From Oscillibacter valericigenes (GTDB lineage: Bacteria; Bacillota; Clostridia; Oscillospirales; Oscillospiraceae): DNA of 64,000 nt. Under the pieces are notes generated by a model. The model was not told where the DNA came from and did no database searches. It saw only the letters and a list, made by a program, of their open reading frames with translations. Within the stretch, counting starts at the first letter, position 1. Every line of letters starts with the position of its first letter. The stretch covers positions 62,001 to 126,000 of the forward strand of contig NZ_JAFBIS010000004.1 in the NCBI RefSeq assembly GCF_021531435.1. Direction: 5' to 3'. The position numbers and the translations under genes were made by a program. This document shows, piece after piece, positions 48,226-55,799 of the stretch.

Positions 48226-48696
48226 ATGCCTTTTCTGGAAACTGTATTTGGAAAACTGCTGATGACCTTCGGCACCGCCATGGTGCCGGTCATCGAGCTG
48301 CGGGGCGCCATCCCCGTGGGCATCGCCGCCGGGCTGCCGCCCGCAGTGGCCTGCGTGACGGCCATTCTGGGGAATCTGCTCCCCGTGCCGTTTATCATGC
48401 TGCTGGTGCGCCGGGTCTTCAACTGGCTGCGGGATACCCGCTTTTTCGGGCCGAAGATCGTCTGGCTGGAGCGGCGGGCCCACCTGAAGGGCCGCATCGT
48501 GCGGAAGTACCGTCTGGCGGGGCTGTTCGTCCTGGTGGCCATCCCCCTGCCGGGCACCGGGGCCTGGACCGGGGCGCTGGTGGCGTCGCTGCTGGACATC
48601 CGCCTGCGGAACGCCCTGCCCGCCATTTTGCTGGGGCTGCTGGCCGCCGGAGCCATCACCACGGCGGTGACGCTGGGGGTCATCCGGTTGTTTTGA
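48226..48696 (+). CDS. Putative small multidrug export protein (Sm_multidrug_ex family)
   Basis: 156 residues from ATG 48226 with GGAGG at 48216-48220. Hydrophobic helices and the family pattern PVIELRGAIPVGIAAGLPP and VAIPLPGTGAWTGALVAS (proline/glycine-rich re-entrant loops) identify this DedA-superfamily-like group. The name is historical; transport has not been established as far as I know. The terminator at 48703-48735 closes it. Confidence 0.85.
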   Translation: MPFLETVFGKLLMTFGTAMVPVIELRGAIPVGIAAGLPPAVACVTAILGNLLPVPFIMLLVRRVFNWLRDTRFFGPKIVWLERRAHLKGRIVRKYRLAGLFVLVAIPLPGTGAWTGALVASLLDIRLRNALPAILLGLLAAGAITTAVTLGVIRLF

Positions 48697-48702
48697 AATG
48701 AG

Positions 48703-48735
48703 AGATCCGCCGAAATTCGGCGGATTTTCTTTTTA
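48703..48735. terminator. Terminator after the small exporter gene
   Basis: ATCCGCCGAA pairs with TTCGGCGGAT (48705-48725) followed by TTTCTTTTT. The stem may also act on the convergent gene that ends at 48733. Confidence 0.85.
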
Positions 48736-48948
48736 TCCAAAGTCATGCCTGCCGCCGCAGGAGAGGCCCATGTCCTCCAGCAGAGACACGATGGCCTCGA
48801 TGCGGTGAAAGCATTCCGGGTCGTCCAGCGTATCGTCGGCGAGAATTTTCTGGATATTCCGCAGAGCGCGGCTGGCGGCGTCGGAGCTTAAACAGCGGTA
48901 AAAATCCTGTTCGTCCTGTATAAAATCACCTCGCCCCAAGCGTACCAT
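48733..48948 (-). CDS. Conserved-looking small protein of unknown function
   Basis: 71 residues, Asp/Glu-rich with two predicted helices, ending in GGRHDFG. The RBS before ATG 48948 is weak (AGGGAA); a GAGGTGA lies inside the first ten codons but has no usable start after it, so the exact start is doubtful. It is divergent from the small XRE gene across a palindrome-rich interval. I know of no function; the terminal HDFG looks like a conserved feature but I cannot confirm this. Confidence 0.55.
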   Translation of the reverse strand: MVRLGRGDFIQDEQDFYRCLSSDAASRALRNIQKILADDTLDDPECFHRIEAIVSLLEDMGLSCGGRHDFG

Positions 48949-48959
48949 ATTTCCCTAAA

Positions 48960-49000
48960 ATACGCAAGCGCGTATACGCGGTATCGTAAAAACAGATACC
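48960..49000. promoter_or_regulatory. Overlapping palindromes in the divergent interval before the small XRE gene
   Basis: Three nested symmetries: ATACGC-N4-GCGTAT (48960-48975), the perfect 12-bp CGCGTATACGCG (48969-48980), and GGTATC-N9-GATACC (48980-49000). Such density suits an operator for the XRE protein encoded next. Confidence 0.55.
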
Positions 49001-49020
49001 ATAACCGTGAGGTGATGGGA

Positions 49021-49263
49021 ATGGGCGTTAAGGATGCTGTTGCGGCGCGCTTTGCGTCGATTTGCCGTCAGCGCGGGATGAAATATAACGAACTGGCAGT
49101 CAGGGCCGGTGTGACGCCCTCCACGGTGTACAGCATGATGGACGCCCGCCGCCGGGACGTTTCTATTACTACCATCAAAATGCTCTGTGACGGATTGGAG
49201 ATCTCTCTGGCGGAATTTTTCTCCGGCGGGGAATTTACAGAGCTGGAGCAGGAGATCAAATAA
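49021..49263 (+). CDS. Small XRE-family DNA-binding protein
   Basis: 80 residues from ATG 49021, with GAGGTGA at 49009-49015. The whole protein is a single helix-turn-helix (RQRGMKYNELAVRAGVTPST and VYSMMDARRRDVSITTIKML), with an acidic tail. It resembles small Cro/C1-like repressors. It probably binds the palindromes directly upstream and controls itself and the divergent 71-residue gene. A terminator follows immediately. Confidence 0.85.
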   Translation: MGVKDAVAARFASICRQRGMKYNELAVRAGVTPSTVYSMMDARRRDVSITTIKMLCDGLEISLAEFFSGGEFTELEQEIK

Positions 49264-49291
49264 AAAGAGAGCCTTTCGGCTCTCTTTTTTG
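49262..49291. terminator. Bidirectional terminator, small XRE gene and guanine deaminase
   Basis: AGAGAGCC pairs with GGCTCTCT around TTTC, with A5 before and T6 after. It touches the stop of the XRE gene and lies 4 nt from the stop of the convergent deaminase. Confidence 0.93.
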
Positions 49292-49294
49292 CGC

Positions 49295-50566
49295 TTATTC
49301 GGCGGTATAGACCTTTCTCCCCGCGCTCCAGACCGCCCGGACGGCGCCGCTCTGCCGCAGGTACACGCACCGCTCCAGCCGCTCCGCCGGGGTCAGGGGA
49401 TGGGGCTGAGGCAGGGTGTCGTCCGCCAGAACAATGGCGTGGAGAGGGTTACCGGGGGCAAAGCCGGGCTGTTCTCCGAAATACGCCGCGCCCGCGGAGG
49501 TGCCTAAGTACCAGCCCTCGGGCACGGTGAGGAAATCGGTTTCCCAGTTGTCCAGCACCCGGCGGGCCTTGGACGCCCGGATGGCGGAGGCCACCACGTC
49601 GAACATGTCCAGATGGTCGCCGCCGGCGATGTCGCTGCCCAGGGCCACTTTCAACCCCTCGTTCAGCATCACCCGCACCGGCGCCACGCCGGAGCAGATG
49701 TTTTGGTTGGAGTCGGCGCAGTGGACCACGGTGACGCCCGCGTCTTTCATTGCTTTCCGCTCCCGTGCGTCGGACCAGACGCAGTGGGCCATGACGGTGC
49801 GTTCGTTCCAAAGGCCGTATTTGGCATAAGTCTCCCAATACTGCCGGCAGTCGGGGTGGAGCTGGCGCACCCACTCCATCTCCGCGCCGTTTTCCGACAG
49901 GTGGGACTGGACGGGGAGGTCCCGCTCCGCCGCCAGCTTCCCCAGGAACGCCATCAGCTCATCGGTGCAGGAGGGGGTGAACCGGGGGGTCAGCATGGGC
50001 TTGATGTGGGCAAAATCCCCGCACTCGTCCAGCCAGCGCAGGGTCTCCCGCATGGATTCCTCGGTGGTCTCCTCCAGCACGCCGGGGGCGGCGTTGCGGT
50101 CCATGTTCACCTTGCCCACATAGCCTGTGACGCCCGCCTTTTCCAGCTCGTCCATCAAAATCAACGTGGCGTCGGTGTGGAGGGAGGAGAACATGCATAC
50201 CCGGGTGGTGCCGCGGGACACCAGCTCATGGGCCAGCTTATGGTAGATTTCCCGGGCATAGTCCGGGTCCGCGAACCGGGCCTCCGTGGGGAAGGCGTAG
50301 GCGTTCAGCCAGTCCAGCAGGGGCAGGTCCATGCCCATGCCCAGCATGGGATACTGGGGGGCGTGAAGGTGCAGGTCCGCGAAGGACTGCAAAATCAGGG
50401 CGCCGCCGAAGTCCTCCACGTCCGCCCCCGCGTACTGCTCCGGCAGGGTGGGGAACATCCCCGTGATGACGCCGTTTTCCGCCACCAGATACCCGTTTTC
50501 CGTGGCGTCCAGCTTGCCCGGAGACGGGGCGGAAATGATCGTGCCTTTCAGAATTGTGACAGCCAT
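49295..50566 (-). CDS. guaD: Guanine deaminase (amidohydrolase)
   Basis: 423 residues, the family length. It converts guanine to xanthine and ammonia with one Zn2+. The metal motif HxH is DLHLHAPQYP, and LDWLNAYAFPTEARF is typical of guanine deaminase rather than other amidohydrolases. KVNMDRNAAPGVLEE, TPRFTPSCTDELM, the zinc His in SHLSENGAE and AHCVWSD, and the catalytic Asp in LGSDIAGGD are all present. A minus-strand GTGAGGTG precedes the ATG at 50566. Expression is governed by a purine-riboswitch leader. It supplies purine salvage or catabolism. Confidence 0.93.
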   Translation of the reverse strand: MAVTILKGTIISAPSPGKLDATENGYLVAENGVITGMFPTLPEQYAGADVEDFGGALILQSFADLHLHAPQYPMLGMGMDLPLLDWLNAYAFPTEARFADPDYAREIYHKLAHELVSRGTTRVCMFSSLHTDATLILMDELEKAGVTGYVGKVNMDRNAAPGVLEETTEESMRETLRWLDECGDFAHIKPMLTPRFTPSCTDELMAFLGKLAAERDLPVQSHLSENGAEMEWVRQLHPDCRQYWETYAKYGLWNERTVMAHCVWSDARERKAMKDAGVTVVHCADSNQNICSGVAPVRVMLNEGLKVALGSDIAGGDHLDMFDVVASAIRASKARRVLDNWETDFLTVPEGWYLGTSAGAAYFGEQPGFAPGNPLHAIVLADDTLPQPHPLTPAERLERCVYLRQSGAVRAVWSAGRKVYTAE

Positions 50567-50601
50567 ACAAACACCTCACTTGTGAAATTTCGGCACAAAA
50601 A

Positions 50602-50706
50602 AGGAGCGCCTGACCGGATAGCCCTACCCGACAGACACTCATAGCAGAGCCTTTCGGCGGCCCCGTAGAAACTTTCGCGCCATTGCACAGCGAAATTATA
50701 TGAGTC
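50602..50706 (-). promoter_or_regulatory. Variant guanine-class purine riboswitch with overlapping terminator
   Basis: Read on the minus strand. P1 is ACTCATA (50705-50699) paired with TATGAGT (50643-50637). TATAAT follows the 5' strand, then P2, GTTTCTAC (50672-50665) as J2/3, and P3 CGGGGCC/GGCTCTG with a 7-nt loop GCCGAAA. C at 50644 sits at the position of C74, which reads guanine. J3/2 lacks the usual A before this C. A terminator stem pairs 50640-50632 with 50612-50604, then CT6; its 5' arm shares four bases with P1, so ligand binding should prevent termination (ON). Confidence 0.88.
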
Positions 50707-50732
50707 CTTTTGCATTGTATGCCGTTATCTAT

Positions 50733-50761
50733 AAAATAGCACGGAATGGGAGAAAAAGCAA
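50733..50761 (-). promoter_or_regulatory. Promoter of the guanine-deaminase transcript
   Basis: Minus strand TTGCTT at 50761-50756, a 17-nt spacer and TATTTT at 50738-50733, about 27 nt before the start of riboswitch P1. Confidence 0.6.
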
Positions 50762-50879
50762 GACGGGTTTCCTGTTGCCGCGGCGCCGCTTTGCGTTCCG
50801 GCATATTGGTATCAGTGTACCAAAAAATGTTCCGTTCACCGGCCATTTCTGCTTAAATATCCGAATTTTTTAACTTTTA

Positions 50880-50908
50880 TTGCAAAGACGTCCAAATATT
50901 GTTATGAT
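50880..50908 (+). promoter_or_regulatory. Promoter of the HD-GYP gene
   Basis: TTGCAA at 50880-50885, a 17-nt spacer and TATGAT at 50903-50908, about 70 nt before the ATG. Confidence 0.65.
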
Positions 50909-50977
50909 GAAATCGGAATTTGGAAGGTTTACGGCGGAGGCGAAAAGCCGGAACGCTTTTGGCAAAGGGGGCACACC

Positions 50978-52156
50978 ATGGATTTTACCGACGTCCTGAT
51001 CCGGGATTTCAATGCGGACGCAGACCGCCGCATGGCGTTTATCTGCCGGGTGATGATGGCGCTGATGGCGGTCGTGATCGTGCTGAATCTGGTGGGAGTC
51101 TTCAAGATCGGCGCCATACTGTATCCGGCGGTCCTCTTCGGGATGGCGGTGATGTTCATCCCCACGATCCTGTATGACATCCTGCATATCAACAGCAAGC
51201 CGGCCCGGTACTGCACGCTGACCATGATGGTGCTGATGTCAGGCGTTTTGTATGCCATCCTGTCCTACCATGTCATCATCATGCTGGCCTTTCCGGTGAC
51301 GGTGTCCTGCCTGTACTGCGACCGCTCCAGCGTCCTTTATACCACGGTGCTCTCCCTGCCGGTCATGGTCGTCAGCCATCTCATCGCCTTTGCGCTCAAG
51401 GTCGTGCCGGATGAGCCGCTGGTCACGCTCCGGGGCGTGCTGCTATACGGCGTGCTGCCCCGCGCCATCGAGCTGATCGCCATCTCCGTGATCTGCCTCA
51501 GCGTCACCAATAAGCTGCAGCGGCTGATCCGCAATCTGATCCGCAACAACAACGAGCTCTACGACGAGCAGCAGACCCTGGTCAACGCGTTGGCCGAGAT
51601 GGTGGAGTCCCGGAGCCGCGAGACGGGCCACCATGTCAAGCGGGTAGCCGCGTATACCCGGGTCCTGTGCGAGGCGCTGGGCCTCTCGCGGGAGGAGAGC
51701 TGGAAGGTCAGCGTCGCCAGTATGCTCCACGATGTGGGAAAGCTGGAGGTGCCCAAGGACATCCTGCAGAAGCCCGCGCGCCTGACTGCCGGGGAATTCG
51801 AGCAGATCAAGCTTCATGCGGGCTATGGCTACGAGCTGCTGAAAAACTCTCCCGGAGAGATCATGCAGATTGCCTCCGTCATCGCCCAGCAGCACCACGA
51901 ATGGTATGACGGAAGCGGCTATCCGCTGGGACTGAAGGGCGATCAGATCGACCGCTTTGCCGCCTGCGTATCCATCGCGGATGTGTTCGACGCTTTGGTC
52001 AGCAGCCGGTGCTACAAGGAGCCGTGGCCGCCGGAGAAGGCCAGAAGTGAAATTTTGTCCCTGGCCGGCCGCCAGTTTGATCCCGCGCTCACCGCGCTGT
52101 TCGACCGGCACTTTGATGACTTCCTCGCTGTTTTGCGGCGCTATCCGGACGAGTGA
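50978..52156 (+). CDS. Membrane-bound HD-GYP domain protein
   Basis: 392 residues. Residues about 20-175 hold five or six hydrophobic helices forming a sensor-like membrane module. After a short coiled linker, an HD-GYP domain contains ETGHHVKRVAAYTRVL, the metal pair MLHDVGK, KLHAGYGYELL, QQHHEWYDGSGYP (HD plus GYP motif intact) and SIADVFDALVSSR. HD-GYP proteins are mostly c-di-GMP phosphodiesterases. No diguanylate cyclase is in the window, so the ligand sensed is unknown. GGCAAAGGGG lies upstream of ATG 50978. Confidence 0.88.
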   Translation: MDFTDVLIRDFNADADRRMAFICRVMMALMAVVIVLNLVGVFKIGAILYPAVLFGMAVMFIPTILYDILHINSKPARYCTLTMMVLMSGVLYAILSYHVIIMLAFPVTVSCLYCDRSSVLYTTVLSLPVMVVSHLIAFALKVVPDEPLVTLRGVLLYGVLPRAIELIAISVICLSVTNKLQRLIRNLIRNNNELYDEQQTLVNALAEMVESRSRETGHHVKRVAAYTRVLCEALGLSREESWKVSVASMLHDVGKLEVPKDILQKPARLTAGEFEQIKLHAGYGYELLKNSPGEIMQIASVIAQQHHEWYDGSGYPLGLKGDQIDRFAACVSIADVFDALVSSRCYKEPWPPEKARSEILSLAGRQFDPALTALFDRHFDDFLAVLRRYPDE

Positions 52157-52187
52157 CCGGGCATTTGCGGGAAAGAAGGACGGAGAG

Positions 52188-52589
52188 ATGAAGATTTACA
52201 ATAAGAGCCAGTTTGTGCGGGGGCTGATGGGCATTGGATTGGGTGTGGCGTATCTGATTCGCGGCATCACGGACCGGGATGGGTTCCAAATTATGATGTT
52301 TGTGCTGTGGGGGGTCTTGGGAATCATTACCATCTGCTTCTCCACAGACGAGGACCTGGCCGCGCAAGCCCGGGAAAACGATGAAAAGATTCGCCGTGCC
52401 GCTCAAAAGCGGTTCGGGAAGTGGGCATGGCCTGTGCGGTTGTTCGGCGCGGGTCTGGCGGCTGCCGGGATCGTACTGATCCTGTTCCGCGTCTCGCCCC
52501 CGGTCTGCCTGCTGCTGATTTTTGGGGGAATGGGTTATACGCTGGCGGTGGAACACTGGCTGAAAGGACGGGCTGAAAACGTTATTTGA
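52188..52589 (+). CDS. Four-helix membrane protein, unknown function
   Basis: 133 residues from ATG 52188 (RBS AGAAGGACGGAGAG); the frame is open upstream inside the HD-GYP gene. Two hydrophobic hairpins are separated by a charged loop (about residues 53-75, DEDLAAQARENDEKIRRAAQ). I do not recognise a family. It starts 31 nt after the HD-GYP gene, so it is likely co-transcribed, and it is closed by a terminator. Confidence 0.75.
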   Translation: MKIYNKSQFVRGLMGIGLGVAYLIRGITDRDGFQIMMFVLWGVLGIITICFSTDEDLAAQARENDEKIRRAAQKRFGKWAWPVRLFGAGLAAAGIVLILFRVSPPVCLLLIFGGMGYTLAVEHWLKGRAENVI

Positions 52590-52618
52590 CCGGGCGGCGG
52601 GAGCCGCCCGGTTTTTCC
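52590..52618 (+). terminator. Terminator after the four-helix membrane protein gene
   Basis: CCGGGCGGC pairs with GCCGCCCGG around GGGA, followed by T5. It begins directly after the stop. Confidence 0.88.
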
Positions 52619-52696
52619 ATGCCTGCACCCCCGGCGCGAGCGGCGCTTATACTGGCATACGGGCGGGCTTCCGCCTGAATCCAGATAAAGGCGTTG

Positions 52697-53461
52697 ATGC
52701 GTATGCTGCAATCTCTCGGCTGGGCCGCCCTGGGCACCGGGTTCACCTTCCTGATGACCACTCTGGGCGCCGCCATGGTATTTTTCTTCTCGGGAGAGCC
52801 CCGGCCCCGGTTCCAGAAGGCCATGCTGGGCTTTGCCGCCGGGGTGATGACGGCGGCGTCGGTGTGGAGCTTACTCCTGCCCGCCATCGACCAGGCGGTG
52901 GAGGAGGGGCGCTTCCCCGGCTGGCTGCCCGCCGCGGCGGGGATGCTGCTGGGGGTGGTGTTCCTGGCGGCGCTGGACAGCGTCCTGCCCCGGCTCCGCC
53001 GGAAGCCCCTGGAGGGCGCCTGGCGGCAGAATGCCCTGCTGATGACCGCCATCACCTTACATAACGTGCCGGAGGGCATGGCCGTGGGCCTGGCCTTCGC
53101 TCTGGCGGCAAGCGGCGAAAACCTGGCGGGGGCGGCGGCTCTGGCCATGGGTATCGGCATCCAGAATTTCCCCGAGGGCGCGGCCATCGCCCTCCCCCTG
53201 CGGCAGGAGGGGAAGTCCCGGAGCCGGGCGTTTTTGGGCGGGATGCTCTCCGGCGTGGTGGAGCCGCTGTTCGGCGTGCTGGTGGTGCTGATGGCCGCCT
53301 GGGCGCGGCCCCTGATGCCCTGGCTTCTCAGCTTCGCGGCGGGGGCCATGCTGTACGTGGTGGTGGAGGAGCTGGTGCCCCAGGCCCACAGCCGGGCGGG
53401 GACCTGCGGCTTCGTGGGGGGCTTTCTCATTATGATGGTGCTGGACGTGGCGCTGGGCTGA
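52697..53461 (+). CDS. ZIP family metal transporter (GufA-like)
   Basis: 254 residues, likely ATG 52697 with AAAGG at 52687-52691; TTG 52694 and ATG 52703 are alternatives. About eight hydrophobic helices. The metal-binding helices are clear: TLHNVPEGMAVGLAFAL (helix IV) and GIGIQNFPEGAAIALPL (helix V), with the paired His/Asn-x-Pro-Glu-Gly motif. ZIP proteins import Zn2+, Fe2+ or related ions. The gene is alone between terminators. Confidence 0.92.
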   Translation: MRMLQSLGWAALGTGFTFLMTTLGAAMVFFFSGEPRPRFQKAMLGFAAGVMTAASVWSLLLPAIDQAVEEGRFPGWLPAAAGMLLGVVFLAALDSVLPRLRRKPLEGAWRQNALLMTAITLHNVPEGMAVGLAFALAASGENLAGAAALAMGIGIQNFPEGAAIALPLRQEGKSRSRAFLGGMLSGVVEPLFGVLVVLMAAWARPLMPWLLSFAAGAMLYVVVEELVPQAHSRAGTCGFVGGFLIMMVLDVALG

Positions 53462-53465
53462 AAAA

Positions 53466-53494
53466 ATTTCCCGCCGGAGGTATCCGGCGGGAAA
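53466..53494. terminator. Bidirectional terminator between the ZIP and PHP genes
   Basis: TTCCCGCCGGA pairs with TCCGGCGGGAA around GGTA, with A6 on the left and AAAA on the right. It gives T6 on the minus strand for the PHP gene. Confidence 0.9.
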
Positions 53495-53501
53495 AGGGTC
53501 G

Positions 53502-54185
53502 TTATTCTGCGGCGGGAGGCTCAATGAGGGTGTAGTTCCCAGAGCGGATGAGAGCCGCCAGCTCAAAGGTGTCGGCGGGCAGGGTGTCGGACAGGATGCC
53601 GCTGCGGGCGATGTCCGGCGTCTGGTGGCAGTCGGAGCCGGCCAGCTGGATGAGGCCGAACTGCTCGGCATACTCCTTGGCCCGGTCATTGTGGCTGTCG
53701 TGCCGGGGATGGGCGTTGATGACCTCCACGCCGTCCAGATAGCAGGCGATGGCGGGGGTACACTTCTTCCGGTAGGGATGGGCCTGGATCAGCAGGGCGC
53801 CGTCCTCCCGGGCCAGCTTGGAGAACTCCACCACGCTCATTTTCAGGTTCCGGGGCATGTCCCGCAGCAGCTCGTCGTGCCAGCCGAAGAGCAGGTAGTC
53901 GTTTTCGCACTCGTCAAAGCGCAGCTCCGCACCCTTGTAGACCCGGATGCCCAGCTCGCCGCAGGCATCCTCCATCCGGTGGAAGCCGTCCAGGAACTTC
54001 TCCAGCAGGCCGTCGGAGGAGCTCAGGTCCAGGTTCAGGTATTTCACCGTGTCCCGGTTGTAGTGGTCGGTGACGGCAATGGCGTCGTAGCCGGCCTCCT
54101 TGTAGGCCTTCGCCAGGACGGGGGCGGTCAGGTGGCCGCACTTGCTGACGTGGGTGGTGTGGAGATGGGTCTCGATCTTGTACAT
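53502..54185 (-). CDS. PHP domain phosphoesterase
   Basis: 227 residues from ATG 54185; a GTG nine bases upstream is an alternative, and the RBS is weak (AGAAAGAAG). PHP metal residues are visible: ETHLHTTHVSKCGHL, AIAVTDHYNRDT, the Glu in YKGAELRF, LIQAHPYRKK, INAHPRHDSHND and LAGSDCHQTPD. The family hydrolyses phosphoesters, for example histidinol-phosphate or oligonucleotide ends; the substrate here is not readable. It lies downstream of the hairpin cluster on the same strand as cinA. Confidence 0.9.
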   Translation of the reverse strand: MYKIETHLHTTHVSKCGHLTAPVLAKAYKEAGYDAIAVTDHYNRDTVKYLNLDLSSSDGLLEKFLDGFHRMEDACGELGIRVYKGAELRFDECENDYLLFGWHDELLRDMPRNLKMSVVEFSKLAREDGALLIQAHPYRKKCTPAIACYLDGVEVINAHPRHDSHNDRAKEYAEQFGLIQLAGSDCHQTPDIARSGILSDTLPADTFELAALIRSGNYTLIEPPAAE

Positions 54186-54243
54186 GACAAACACACTTCT
54201 TTCTATATCCAAGTAAAAGCGCAAACGTTTTCGATATAGGAAT

Positions 54244-54500
54244 ACACGAAAAAATCCCGCCTGTCAAGAGGACAGACGGGATTTTTTCCATCAGGCTGTC
54301 GGTTACAGCGGAAACTTTGCGCGACGGGAAGGAAGATAGTTACGAAAGAAACCCAGGAGGGGTGTCTTTCGTTTTCAATCATAAGTTTATCTGAACTTTT
54401 CAAGTTCAGATAAACTTGCAGCAGCTTGTCGAAAAGACTTTTTCGACAAGCTGACACGAAAAAATCCCGCCTGTCAAGAGGAAAGGCGGGATTTTTTCGC
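54244..54500. repeat. Cluster of five hairpins with a flanking direct repeat
   Basis: Five stem-loops sit in 257 nt: 54252-54284 (imperfect), 54342-54372 (8 plus 4 bp), 54383-54417 (perfect 16-bp stem, 3-nt loop), 54422-54453 (perfect 14-bp stem, 4-nt loop) and 54462-54496. Hairpins 1 and 5 lie in direct repeats of about 29 nt at 54244-54272 and 54454-54482. The last, nearest cinA, works as its terminator. The other copies suggest a repetitive, possibly dispersed element. Apparent frames across it have no RBS. Confidence 0.8.
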
Positions 54501-55766
54501 TTATCGTGAGAGTTCAATGGGCAGGCCCGACAGATACCGCCGCACCACGTCCAGCGCGTGGTTGCTGGCCAGGTCCTGGATGCGGTCCCGGCGGCGCTTG
54601 CCCAGGTCCAGGGGGCGGCAGAAGGTGCCGTCCGGAGTGGCAAGGCCGATGTACACGATGCCTACGGCCACGCCCCGCTCATCGGGGTCGGGGCCTGCCA
54701 CGCCGGTGACGGACACGGCGATGTCGGCCCCCGTGACGCGGCGGGCGCCCTCCGCCATGGCCCGGGCGGTCTCCTCGGACACGGCGCCGTGGGCTTCCAG
54801 GATGTCCGCGGGCACGCCCAGCACGTCCGCTTTGACGGAGGTCCAGTAGCTGACCACGCCGCCCCGGTATACGGCGGAGACGCCGGGCAGGGCGGTCATC
54901 CGCTCCGCCACCCGGCCGCCGGTGCAGCTCTCGGCGGTGGCGAAGGTCAGGCCCTTCTCCTTCAAAAGCCGGAAGCAGACGTCCTCCAGGCTGGCGACAT
55001 CCACGCCGTAGACGTAATCCCCCAGAAAATCGGTGACGTCTTTGACCACCGGGGACAGCATGGCTTCCGCGGCCTCCACGCTCTCCGCCTTGGCGGTGGC
55101 CCGGAGCCGGACCTCGCTGGGCTTGGCGTAGGTGGCCAGGGAGGGGTTCTCCATGCGGCTCATTTTCTCCCGCATCAGCTCTTCCATGGGGCTCTCGCCC
55201 AGGCCGAAGGTCATAATGTCGTGGGAGACGATGACCTCGCTGGAAAGGCCCCGGAGATAGGGGATCACGTGACCTTTCAGCATGGTCAGCATCTCGAAGG
55301 GCGGGCCGGGGAGCATCAGAACGTGGACACCGTCCGCCTCGAACGCGCAGCCGGGGGCGGTGCCCACGGGATTGTCGAACACGGTGCAGCCCTCCGGCAG
55401 CTCCGCCTGCTGGAGGTTGTTGGAGGGCATCTTCATGTGGACGTTTTTCTCGAAAAAGACTTTCAGGCCGTCGAGGATGTCCTGGTGCAGCACCAGGGGC
55501 TTACCGAAGGATTCGCAGATGGTCTGCTTGGTCAGATCGTCGTAGGTGGGGCCCAGGCCGCCGGTGGTGATGATGATGTCGGCCCGGCGGCGGGCAACGT
55601 CCAGGGCCTCCTTCAGGCGCTGGGGGTTGTCGCCCACGACGGTGTGCCAGAAGACGTTGACGCCCACGGCGGAGAGGGCCTGGGAGATGTCCTGGGCGTT
55701 GGTGTTGACGATGTTGCCGAGGAGCAGCTCGGTGCCCACGGCGATGATTTCGGCGGTATGTGACAT
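54501..55766 (-). CDS. cinA: CinA: NMN deamidase/competence-damage protein
   Basis: 421 residues. The N-terminal molybdopterin-binding-like (MoCF) domain begins EIIAVGTELLLGNIVNTNAQ and has TTGGLGPTYDDLTKQ. The C-terminal deamidase domain carries TFATAESCTGGRVAERMTAL, YRGGVVSYW and SVTGVAGPDPDERGVAVG. CinA recycles NMN to NaMN; the N-terminal part may hydrolyse ADP-ribose. ATG 55766 has AAGGAATTC-type spacing from an AGAAGGAAT RBS. It follows thiI by 33 nt and is probably co-transcribed. Confidence 0.94.
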   Translation of the reverse strand: MSHTAEIIAVGTELLLGNIVNTNAQDISQALSAVGVNVFWHTVVGDNPQRLKEALDVARRRADIIITTGGLGPTYDDLTKQTICESFGKPLVLHQDILDGLKVFFEKNVHMKMPSNNLQQAELPEGCTVFDNPVGTAPGCAFEADGVHVLMLPGPPFEMLTMLKGHVIPYLRGLSSEVIVSHDIMTFGLGESPMEELMREKMSRMENPSLATYAKPSEVRLRATAKAESVEAAEAMLSPVVKDVTDFLGDYVYGVDVASLEDVCFRLLKEKGLTFATAESCTGGRVAERMTALPGVSAVYRGGVVSYWTSVKADVLGVPADILEAHGAVSEETARAMAEGARRVTGADIAVSVTGVAGPDPDERGVAVGIVYIGLATPDGTFCRPLDLGKRRRDRIQDLASNHALDVVRRYLSGLPIELSR

Positions 55767-55799
55767 CAGAATTCCTTCTTTGCTCAGAAATCAGAGGGG

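Noticed and set aside
54244-54500. Possible CRISPR array
   Set aside because: Only two copies of a terminator-like repeat about 210 nt apart, with unlike hairpins between; no regular spacers and no cas genes.
54203-54643. A 146-codon minus frame through the hairpin cluster and the 3' end of cinA
   Set aside because: Its repeated peptide segment comes from the direct repeats; no RBS, overlaps cinA in another frame.
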